Shown: one piece after another, positions 43,401 through 49,249 of the stretch
How positions within the stretch are numbered: the stretch's first letter is position 1
Layout: the number at the start of each line of letters is the position of its first letter
Source: JAGDMJ01 sp963809695
GTDB taxonomy: Bacteria; Bacteroidota; Ignavibacteria; UBA10030; UBA6906
Length of the DNA stretch: 64,000 nt
Assembly: GCA_963809695.1 (NCBI GenBank)
Contig: CAWEKI010000004.1
Location: forward strand, 1 to 64,000
Direction of reading: 5' to 3'
Position numbers and translations under genes: made by a program
The notes under the pieces: generated by a model
Database searches by the model: none
What the model was told of the DNA's origin: nothing
The model's input: only the letters and a program-made list of their open reading frames with translations

Positions 43401-43869
43401 CACAATGAGATACGTTGAAGGTAGAGATGTGGGGGGATTCGTGCAAGGACTCTTAGAAGCAGGAGTGCCGAGCGTTATCGGATGCCTATGGGGTGCCGAT
43501 GATAATTCAAGTGCGCTCTTGATGGCGAGATTCTACCATTATCTGAGTTCTGGCGAAAGAATCGCCAAAGCATTGCAGAAAGCGAAGCGGGACCTCATTG
43601 TCTCTGGCAAAGCTGATCCATTCTATTGGGCTCCATTCATTCTGGTTGGTGATGGATCTCCAGTTGATATTCCTCCTGCATCAGCAAGGAGCCATGAGAG
43701 TTGGGTCTTTGCTGGATCGTTAGCTGCGCTTGTGGCCTTTTGTTCATTTGTCATTTGGATTTGCCGTGGATCACCGCGGACGATTTTGGAATTGCTACCT
43801 AGGCCAAAGAGACTTAGCCGCGGACTAATACCGAACCTACGGCATTTCAAGCGTGAATGGCGTCAATGA
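40447..43869 (+). CDS. Secreted, membrane-anchored TPR-CHAT (caspase-like) protease
   Basis: A 1140-residue protein. Signal peptide (1-26); TPR arrays from about 30 to 560; a linker; a CHAT domain about 720-1070; one membrane helix (1085-1106); a basic tail. The CHAT domain is of the separase/caspase clan, with the predicted dyad His937 (IIHIAAHAS) and Cys984 (VVLSSCNT), plus typical LPGAEREV near 895 and GADDNSSALLMARFY near 1018. The predicted TPR and CHAT parts face the periplasm. GC content falls sharply after about 41.09 kb: a line of 60 bases is 62% GC at 40681 but 43% at 41461 and 38% at 43201, so most of the gene looks foreign or recombined. It overlaps the convergent S2P gene by 33 bases. 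Confidence 0.88.
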   Translation: MRTCLKGVVCCMATAAILALPSTATSGDRQAEYVQLRLLIGEQRFSEALDRCRALIATYPDYVYLYETLAEIALYAEDLGGAAKFFEERIEDGTALELSYFGLGTVYFNMAAYREAALCFDRAIELGVSAPECYRNFVYAYERLEGVDATVRLFNSLCHRDPKNPHLWYAVALAYWSKRDYPTVLKNLDEALSRNPTEQKYLQAKAAVLLLTGRGKEGGPLIVRLLKQAGQESDMTGIQFLTSYHVLRQDREEVPTLNNRLAQQSLESARMFGQFRWIGWWSERLANIEYSRSMYQSAIVHARTAFEASRKCLDNQLALDALIRQVESSMDLGYYDIAIECAYKELEISRDEKDNGRTARSLNDLAWIYHELGMEDIAMEYAIEALGILENTNAANELLTRIYATLGVIYEGVGNYDSALANLIVSDRLIPQGGVWIPHRAVSHGNIGRILLKLGNLEKAKYHFSRELSLSRVTRFNREEAYSLNNLADYYVQKGCTNEASSMYLKAYELSQSIDQKPTLAASARGLARLAAKAGKTMQAIAWYKSSFTVAESMGLVTDGYLLGDRKRNPIESDMREYTKLLLKLGANAEAFNFLERSKLFSRPGDLSLSRIRQACKNLPDSTKQIMVRVCEELEDTGLSLSPHRKSVMTNEPRYDLNRLTKSVLTKIQFQKLLRQIAKEDPVAFEKLKPAAADLREVQKTLLIPSHAIIEYLIGEESCVAFVIEKDTMRVVQLPIGRVELQKLIERIANVFSSDEKQSQSWSANFANFDSKACAEAFDKILRPVLHFVSSVDELTIIPDGILCGLPFECLISQVPEGNSFGISNLVVDKFAINYSYAATCLLPRCRYSGNASEAVLAVGNPEISAVKSELLRNTTLPPALFRPGYGFSPLPGAEREVHAIAREFAGKATVLLKGDATKTTVKMLMSDYKIIHIAAHASIDQESPMSSAIYLASDAETGQAGILRARDILDIDMNARLVVLSSCNTMRYVEGRDVGGFVQGLLEAGVPSVIGCLWGADDNSSALLMARFYHYLSSGERIAKALQKAKRDLIVSGKADPFYWAPFILVGDGSPVDIPPASARSHESWVFAGSLAALVAFCSFVIWICRGSPRTILELLPRPKRLSRGLIPNLRHFKREWRQ

Positions 43870-44805
43870 AAACGAACCAATCAGGATGATAATGCAGAGC
43901 CATCCGAGCGCTAGCCGCGTTCCATCCAACGGCGATTCGTCCGGCACGGGGGGGCGATTCAAGGCGTATCGTCGCATGAAAAACGCCAGGACAAGTGCCC
44001 AGAAGAGCCAGCCGGTCCAACCATATGAAAACGGAATGTTGAGGAGAGGAAGGAAACCTGCGGTGCCCGCCAGGATAAGAAAGATCAGCGCAGCCTGTGC
44101 GATGAAATGATACCGCCGCCCAAACATCGCGTACGAGATATGCCCCCCGTCGAGCTGCCCGATGGGAATGAGATTCATGGCAGTCACCAGCATGCCAAAC
44201 CAACCCACGCAAAGAAATGGGTAGTGGTAGATCTCGTTCATGGGAGGTACGAACGCACCATGTGGGGCAAAGAGCCAGGCAGAGAGGGAATAGAAGAGGG
44301 TCTTCCCAAACGCCAATCCCGATTCGGGGATGCTGCTCATCTGGGCATACTCGGGGTGTATCGTGTATAGATAGTCGATAGAAGGCAGTGTCCGGAACCC
44401 GACAGCAAGGATTATCATGCTAACGACAAAGCCGGCGATCGGTCCGGCGGCTCCGATATCGAAAAGCACTTTCCTCGACGGGACCGGTGACTGGAGCTTG
44501 ATGACCGCACCGAGTGTCCCGAATGGGACGACGAGACCAAAGACCGACGGGAAGGGAATGAAGAACGGAAGAGTGGCATCCACGCGATGAAGCCGCGCTG
44601 CTACGTAATGCCCGAATTCATGCGACGCGAGCATGAGCAGGATCAGGACCGCATAAGGTATCCCGTCTGAAAGATTGATCAGTTCAAAAGGGTTGCGGTT
44701 TAGCCACTGCACACCTGCCAGAGCGGTGGTCAGGAAAGTCAGGAGGAAAAGCCCGAGATGGATAAGGTAGGACTTGGTTCTTTGGAACTCAGGGTAGTCT
44801 GTCAC
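43837..44805 (-). CDS. Site-2-protease-family (M50) intramembrane zinc protease
   Basis: A 322-residue polytopic membrane protein with about seven helices. The zinc site is His62-Glu63-Phe-Gly-His66 in a membrane helix (SHEFGHYVAARLH), and the third ligand is Asp219 (NLIPIGQLDGGH). The family cuts membrane-spanning substrates, typically anti-sigma factors, after a first protease has removed the outer domain. No PDZ domain is visible. The start is GTG 44805, with a promoter candidate at 44849-44877. The 3' end overlaps the CHAT gene by 33 bases on the opposite strand. Codon use is like the rest of the genome. Confidence 0.9.
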   Translation of the reverse strand: MTDYPEFQRTKSYLIHLGLFLLTFLTTALAGVQWLNRNPFELINLSDGIPYAVLILLMLASHEFGHYVAARLHRVDATLPFFIPFPSVFGLVVPFGTLGAVIKLQSPVPSRKVLFDIGAAGPIAGFVVSMIILAVGFRTLPSIDYLYTIHPEYAQMSSIPESGLAFGKTLFYSLSAWLFAPHGAFVPPMNEIYHYPFLCVGWFGMLVTAMNLIPIGQLDGGHISYAMFGRRYHFIAQAALIFLILAGTAGFLPLLNIPFSYGWTGWLFWALVLAFFMRRYALNRPPVPDESPLDGTRLALGWLCIIILIGSFSLTPFTLEMP

Positions 44806-44848
44806 TGGGATATGTCAAGCCATTCATGAGACATGCAGGTTCTGCAAG

Positions 44849-44877
44849 AATATAATGAAATCGCATATCGCATTCCA
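44849..44877 (-). promoter_or_regulatory. Predicted promoter of the S2P gene
   Basis: Minus strand: TGGAAT (44877-44872), 17 bases, TATATT (44854-44849), about 44 bases before GTG 44805. The upstream hexamer is weak, the downstream one exact. Confidence 0.4.
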
Positions 44878-44896
44878 GATGGCCGGAAAAAAGGAA

Positions 44897-44930
44897 CGCC
44901 ACGCGCACCAGCGGGATGGTGCGCGTGGCG
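44897..44930 (-). terminator. Rho-independent terminator after the small repeat-peptide locus
   Basis: A perfect 14-bp GC stem (44930-44917 with 44910-44897) with a 6-base loop, followed on the minus strand by TTCCTTTTTTCC. It separates the small locus at 44954-45194 from the S2P gene. Confidence 0.8.
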
Positions 44931-44953
44931 TAAGAGATGTGCCTAGTGAACGG

Positions 44954-45194
44954 TTATGGCCCGGGTGAATCGGGAATAGTTGGGACTCCGCTCTTGGGTC
45001 GTGGAGAGTCAGGGATGTCGGCAACGCCACTCTTGGGTCGTGGAGAGTCCGGAATGGTTCGGCACACCGCTCTTGGGTCGTGGGAGAATCTGGAATGGTT
45101 GGAACACCACTGGCTAAGAAATTGCGAAGTTTGTAGCAGCAACTGCAGCAACGGTGATTACGAGTGAACGGAATCGTTTGGCGGTGCTTGACAT
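44954..45194 (-). pseudogene. Small secreted repeat-peptide locus, reading frame interrupted
   Basis: From ATG 45194, preceded by GGAGGA seven bases away, the frame gives MSSTAKRFRSLVITVAAVAATNFA, a signal-peptide-like start, and then stops after 26 codons at 45114. Downstream in other frames the sequence encodes 13-residue repeats of the form SGVPTIPDSPRPK, ending ...PDSPGP at a stop at 44954. Three one-base changes (near 45117, in a C-run near 45082-45084, and near 45064) would join everything into one protein of about 79 residues. The locus has a strong promoter (45422-45450) and terminator (44897-44930). Either it is decayed, the sequence has indels, or only the 26-residue peptide is made. 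Confidence 0.5.
44962..45113. repeat. 39-bp tandem repeat, about four units
   Basis: Units start with CTCTTGGGTCGTGG at 44991, 45030 and 45070 on the plus strand, so the period is 39 then 40 bases. Partial or diverged units flank them. The 39-base period equals 13 codons and underlies the repeat peptide on the minus strand. Confidence 0.75.
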
Positions 45195-45421
45195 TGGAAT
45201 ATCCTCCAAATGCTTGTAGATGGGAGAATGAACGGACTTCTTCTGCAGAAGGCCCTGGTAGAGATTATGGTTGATATTCTAAAAGAGATGTGTCGCTTAG
45301 TAGCTGTGCCTAAGGCGAAACCCTAAGGTTGCCCTTTGTAGCGCCCCACTGTGACCTAAAGCACGGAGCAGGTTCACAATAGTCGAAGTAGTTGCGGAAT
45401 TTCGTGAGATATTTCGTGATA
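45195..45421 (-). other. Gene-free leader of the small repeat-peptide locus
   Basis: Between the predicted minus-strand transcription start (about 45415) and ATG 45194 lie some 220 bases with no supportable gene. Two CCTTAGG direct repeats occur near 45310-45330. The region is AT-rich. It may be a regulatory leader; nothing known was recognised. Confidence 0.3.
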
Positions 45422-45450
45422 AATATAGAAAAGGCGCAAATAAATGTCAA
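45422..45450 (-). promoter_or_regulatory. Near-consensus promoter of the small repeat-peptide locus
   Basis: Minus strand: TTGACA (45450-45445), 17 bases, TATATT (45427-45422). It is one of the two best promoter matches in the window and diverges from the equally good one at 45546-45574. Confidence 0.65.
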
Positions 45451-45472
45451 GTGTTTTTTGAAAAAAAACACT
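45450..45472. repeat. 10-bp A/T-rich inverted repeat between divergent promoters
   Basis: Arms 45450-45459 and 45463-45472 (AGTGTTTTTT and its complement) surround three bases. It lies at the upstream edge of the minus-strand promoter, so it could be an operator, an UP-like element or a small hairpin. Confidence 0.45.
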
Positions 45473-45545
45473 AAAAATCGCAGTGCCTGAAATGTGACCT
45501 GACTCACGAATTTGGCGCATTTCTGTAAATTTTTGCGTTTAGGTC

Positions 45546-45574
45546 TTGACAGATCGCTTCGAGATAGATATATT
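45546..45574 (+). promoter_or_regulatory. Near-consensus promoter of the membrane protein/AAA+ operon
   Basis: TTGACA (45546-45551), 17 bases, TATATT (45569-45574), giving a transcription start near 45581. Confidence 0.65.
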
Positions 45575-45605
45575 CTCAGGTGAAATTACTAAACGGACGC
45601 TGAAC

Positions 45606-45749
45606 ATGAAACGCCGGATAAAATTACTGCTGAGCTGGTTGGCTAATCTGTCGTGGCCTCATTGGCGTGTCCCTTTTCTTCTGCCGCATAAGCGAATCTC
45701 TCGGTGGCAGTCAGGTGAACACAGTTGTCCAGCTTCTTCTCTTCGTTGA
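45606..45749 (+). CDS. Possible short leader open frame, uncertain
   Basis: The first ATG on the predicted transcript opens a 47-codon frame. It starts MKRRIKLLLSWLANLS and so resembles a short basic-hydrophobic leader, then becomes unconvincing. There is no good ribosome site. It could be a leader peptide, the displaced start of the following membrane protein gene, or noise. Confidence 0.2.
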   Translation: MKRRIKLLLSWLANLSWPHWRVPFLLPHKRISRWQSGEHSCPASSLR

Positions 45750-46764
45750 TTTCACGGTTTATCATTGTCAGTCGAAGAGCCGATCCAAAAGAACAAATCA
45801 TTTTCATTCAACTTTGCCTGCTGTTTGGCGTGCTCCTTCTTTTTCACATTTGTACAATTTCATCGGGCCTGGTGCCGTCTTCTTCACCGAGGACATTTTT
45901 GCGCGACTCTACTTCCAGCAGTATGTCTCACTTGGATTCTATTTCTTTGTTCTTGCTCTGGCTATCGTCTATTTGTCCATCGACGCTCTGTTCCGTGATT
46001 TCAAAACGGTTCAGAAGTATGTCATCGCCTTCGCCATCGTCGGAGGATTCTTCGGCTATTACTATTACCCCTTCCTCTTGGATCCGAAAGCAGCTCACCA
46101 TACGCAGGACATTCTGGATTGGAAGACCGTCGAGCGGGCGTACTCCGAGTACAAGGAACAGGTTGGAACAGAACCGACGCCTGAAGCTCTTGCAGAACGT
46201 ACGGACATGTACACATGGCGGAACGGGGAGCGGGCGGGAGTCCTTTTCCCGGCCGAGCGTACCAAGAGGATCCGGGAGCTCTTCCCGTATCTCGCGGGGA
46301 GCAACTACCTTATCCTCGTCTACAAGCCGCTCTACATGAACGTGATATATATGTGTGTCCTGAGCGTGGGATTCATCCTCCTCTTCTTTGGCTATCAATA
46401 CATGAAGGACCCGCCTCAGGGAGCCTACATCGAGAAGATCATGTTTCTGTTTCTGGTGTTTTGCAGTTTGGAAATCCTTCACGCATGGAGCTTCGTGAAG
46501 AGCCTGGAGTGGCAGGCCTTCGCGGACACCATGAGGATTGGTCAGTATGTTTCGATCGGAGTCTTGCTGTTGATCGCTTTGTTCTTTGCACTGAGGCTCA
46601 GATTCATTACATCGGTCAGGGGAGAATTTTACGAACAGGAGCTGGCAATCAGTCCGGGCGCTGTAACACGATGGAGAGACTCGCTTGACAATCTTGTCGT
46701 GGAAAAGTTCTTCGACAGGAAGGTTTTGCTCGGTCGCATGTTCGTTAGTCCGGTGAAGAAATAG
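45725..46764 (+). CDS. Polytopic membrane protein of unknown function with apparent frameshift
   Basis: From TTG 45725 (AGGTGA six bases upstream) the frame encodes FFSSLISRFIIVSRRADPKEQIIFIQ and a first membrane helix, then turns implausible after about 45845. One frame over, the protein continues naturally as FSHLYNFIGPGAVFFTED to a stop at 46764. Adding one T to the T-run at 45840-45844 restores a single frame of about 346 residues. The product has about six or seven helices, with a hydrophilic periplasmic or cytoplasmic insert (about residues 120-190). The family is not recognised. An AAA+ regulator follows 48 bases later, probably in the same operon. Confidence 0.65.
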
Positions 46765-46812
46765 CAGGGGCGACCATCACGGTTATCGCAGAGGACCTAT
46801 ACAGGGGCATTT

Positions 46813-47838
46813 ATGGATACCAGAACTGAACAGACAGACGAAAAGAAAACCGGGTCATCGTCCGATTATCCGATCGTCGGCAAAAGCAAGGCTGTCGATC
46901 AGCTGATCAAGCAGATCGCCAAGCTTGCCAAAAACCGACGGGACATCGTAATCGTCGGCGAGGCCGGCGTCGGCAAGGGAGCTGTTGCAAAAAACATCTT
47001 CCTGCAGAGCAAGTCGGAAAACGGAGATCAGCCATTTATGTCGATCAACCTCTCCGTGCTGGACGACAGGGAACTGGAAGCCATTCTGTTTGGGTTCGAC
47101 CGGGGCGTCGAAGGACTTCCTTACACGTCAAAACGGGGTTTGTTCGAGCAGTCGAATGGCGGGACAGTGCTGATCGAGGAGATCGAGGAAGCGAGCTTCA
47201 GGAACCAGATGAAGATCCTGAACTTCATCAACGAGCGGAAGACCCGGCGCATCGGCGGGGAGACCAATGCACCCGTGGATATCCGGCTGATCGTCACGCT
47301 CAAGGATGATCCGGGAAGACTTGTCGAGAGGCGAAAGCTCCTGGAGGAACTCGCCGCAAAGATCATGGCGTTCGAGCATGTCGAGGTCCCTCCCCTGCGG
47401 GAGCGGCCCGACGACATTCCGCTGTTGATCAAACATTTTGCAGGAGACATCTGCAGGGAACTGGGGATCGGGGAACTGGTCATTGATATCAATGCGATTG
47501 ACGTGCTCGTCCGCCAGCCATGGAAAGAGAACATCCGGGAATTGAAGGCCGTCGTTGACAAGTGCGTGCTCTTCTCGAACGACGGACGGTTCATGCTGCC
47601 GCCCGAGCTCGTCGACGAGAAGACCGAAGTGGTCAAGATGATCAACAATATCATGGCGGGTCAGGAATTCATTCTCGACAAGTCGCTGGACGTCATCGAG
47701 AAGGGCATTATCGAGCGATCGCTGGAGAAGTTCGGCTTCAATCAATCCAAAGCTGCGCAGTTCCTTGGTATGACGGAGCAGACGTTTCGGTACAAGCTCA
47801 AACGCCTTGGCATCGCCAGTGCACGGGCCCGTGCATAG
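46813..47838 (+). CDS. NtrC-type AAA+ protein with Fis-like HTH but no GAFTGA motif
   Basis: A 341-residue protein related to sigma-54 activators, without a receiver or other sensory domain. Walker A is GEAGVGKGA (about 50-58). Walker B is GTVLIEEI (about 117-124), with Glu-Glu in place of the usual Asp-Glu. The LRERPDDIPLL segment (about 196-206) holds the usual arginine fingers. A Fis-type helix-turn-helix ends the protein (about 300-338, NQSKAAQFLGMTEQTFRYKLKRLGI). The GAFTGA loop needed to contact sigma-54 is replaced by GVEGLPYT (about 98-105). It therefore probably does not activate sigma-54 RNA polymerase, and may work as an ATP-dependent DNA-binding repressor or regulator of its own operon. 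Confidence 0.82.
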   Translation: MDTRTEQTDEKKTGSSSDYPIVGKSKAVDQLIKQIAKLAKNRRDIVIVGEAGVGKGAVAKNIFLQSKSENGDQPFMSINLSVLDDRELEAILFGFDRGVEGLPYTSKRGLFEQSNGGTVLIEEIEEASFRNQMKILNFINERKTRRIGGETNAPVDIRLIVTLKDDPGRLVERRKLLEELAAKIMAFEHVEVPPLRERPDDIPLLIKHFAGDICRELGIGELVIDINAIDVLVRQPWKENIRELKAVVDKCVLFSNDGRFMLPPELVDEKTEVVKMINNIMAGQEFILDKSLDVIEKGIIERSLEKFGFNQSKAAQFLGMTEQTFRYKLKRLGIASARARA

Positions 47839-47858
47839 ACACTGAAAAGCAGTGCAAG

Positions 47859-47890
47859 AGAAGCCCCGCAGGTTGCCCCGCGGGGCTTCT
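47859..47890. terminator. Terminator between convergent AAA+ and GT2 genes
   Basis: An 11-bp perfect stem (47859-47869 with 47880-47890) and a 10-base loop. It is GC-rich and lies between two converging genes, so it may act on both. Confidence 0.7.
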
Positions 47891-47893
47891 CAG

Positions 47894-49009
47894 TTATTTG
47901 GCGGGGGCGTCCCGGAAGGACCGCTCTTTCCAGACCACCGTTCGCCCCATCAGCACGAGGGGGGGGAAGATCAGGACATAGAGGAAGTAGTAGAGCTCGA
48001 AAATCGGAAAATAGAGGAGAAGAGGCCAGAGACGGAATGCCTTCAACGATGGTATCACCAGCACGAGGTCACCAAGCGCTTTCACTCCAAGGGCTGCCCA
48101 GGCTACGGCCGAACCGGTCAGGAGTATTGCGAAGAGAATCAACAGGTTCGTGATGTAGGAGAGGCTGAACACAAGGAAATGCTTGAATTCCATGTCCCGT
48201 CCGCCCGTGAACCAGCGCTTCTTCTGGCCATAAAGATCCTTCCATGTTGCGCAGGCCTGGCTGCGGACCACCGTGGCCGGATCCATGGGAAGACGGGCTA
48301 CATGGTGTGTACCCGTTGTGATCGCATGAAACAGAGCGTAGTCTTCGGTGACGTTGAACGGTATCGTCCTGTATCCTCCCACGGCATCATAAGCGGACCG
48401 CCGGACAGACAGGTTATTCCCGACGGCGGTCACGGGAAATCGGAGGCGGATCATCGCCGCAGCCACCGAGAAGAGCACAAACCAATCGATTGCCTGCATA
48501 GCCCCGAACCAGTTCCTTCTCTCGAGCGATGTGAATCCCGCTACAATGCCCACTTCGGGGTTCGCATAGTATTTTACCGTCTCTTCCACCCACCGCTCCG
48601 GAACGGTGCAATCGGCGTCCGTGAACATGATGATCTCACCGGTCGATGCTTCGATCCCGTGCGTGACGGCGTTGGTCTTGCCCCGAAGATTCCCTTCCTC
48701 GGGGCTCGTGGTCACAACGGAGATTTGAGGGCAGACTCTCGTATACCGATCGACGATTGCCCGCGTGTTGTCCATGGAGCGGTCATCCACGACGACGATT
48801 TCAAGCAAATGTTGCGGATAGGAGAGGCGTACCATGGAATCCAGGCAGCGGGCGATATTCTTTTCCTCATTGCGTGCGGCGATGATGATCGAAACGGAGG
48901 GAAGACGGGAGCGGTCGAAGCGATAATGTGCCTTCCACGCCGCCGCCGCATAGAGGAGAACCTGCAGAGTATTCAGAATTGCAAAGCAGATAAGGATGTC
49001 AAGCAGCAT
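47894..49009 (-). CDS. Membrane glycosyltransferase family 2 (processive-like)
   Basis: A 371-residue membrane enzyme. One N-terminal helix (about 3-24) precedes a GT-A domain: SIIIAARNEEKNI near 40, VDDRSMDNT near 75, the catalytic TDADC near 128, TEDYAL near 222 and QKKRW near 265 (a QxxRW motif). Two or three helices follow at the C-terminus. The QxxRW motif is typical of processive beta-glycosyltransferases such as cellulose/hyaluronan synthases, but the length is that of simpler sugar or carotenoid glycosyltransferases. A large open frame on the opposite strand is its shadow. It stands alone behind a good promoter. Confidence 0.88.
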   Translation of the reverse strand: MLLDILICFAILNTLQVLLYAAAAWKAHYRFDRSRLPSVSIIIAARNEEKNIARCLDSMVRLSYPQHLLEIVVVDDRSMDNTRAIVDRYTRVCPQISVVTTSPEEGNLRGKTNAVTHGIEASTGEIIMFTDADCTVPERWVEETVKYYANPEVGIVAGFTSLERRNWFGAMQAIDWFVLFSVAAAMIRLRFPVTAVGNNLSVRRSAYDAVGGYRTIPFNVTEDYALFHAITTGTHHVARLPMDPATVVRSQACATWKDLYGQKKRWFTGGRDMEFKHFLVFSLSYITNLLILFAILLTGSAVAWAALGVKALGDLVLVIPSLKAFRLWPLLLYFPIFELYYFLYVLIFPPLVLMGRTVVWKERSFRDAPAK

Positions 49010-49045
49010 GCGGCAAAGTCATATGAGGAGAAAGAGGTGCCACGT

Positions 49046-49074
49046 ATGATATCAAAAAAACCACCGGGAAGCAA
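49046..49074 (-). promoter_or_regulatory. Promoter of the membrane GT2 gene
   Basis: Minus strand: TTGCTT (49074-49069), 17 bases, TATCAT (49051-49046), about 30 bases before ATG 49009. Confidence 0.5.
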
Positions 49075-49167
49075 CCGGTGAGCACTTCACTCCCACAGGG
49101 CATGCTCTATGCTGTCGTCCAGAACTTTGCCGGCCAGGAGCAGACCCGAACAACGGAAAGCGTCGCC

Positions 49168-49196
49168 TTGACTCTCGCGGCCGAAATGGATATATT
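49168..49196 (+). promoter_or_regulatory. Promoter of the M16 peptidase - nuoGHI operon
   Basis: TTGACT (49168-49173), 17 bases, TATATT (49191-49196). The transcription start would fall near 49203. Confidence 0.6.
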
Positions 49197-49249
49197 TTCT
49201 GGCACAAATGACATACCGGCGCACGGAAACGATTCTTCCAGAAGGGTTC

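Noticed and set aside
39062..44805. Type III-E CRISPR (craspase) locus
   Set aside because: The TPR-CHAT and sigma parts are reminiscent, but there is no repeat array and no gRAMP/Cas7-11, Cas1 or Cas2 gene, and the protease has a signal peptide and membrane anchor.
44962..45113. Short CRISPR-like array
   Set aside because: The 39-bp units are contiguous with no spacers; they are tandem repeats encoding a repeat peptide.
45838..45847. Programmed -1 frameshift in the membrane protein gene
   Set aside because: The tract C-TTTTT-C is not in the phase of a standard X-XXY-YYZ heptamer and no downstream stem was obvious; an indel is the simpler reading.
47824..47836. GC palindrome near the end of the AAA+ gene as an operator
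   Set aside because: It lies within coding sequence beside the terminator and has no promoter context.
47852..49081. 409-codon plus-strand open frame
   Set aside because: It is a shadow of the minus-strand GT2 gene, whose motifs (VDDRS, TDADC, QKKRW) are unmistakable.
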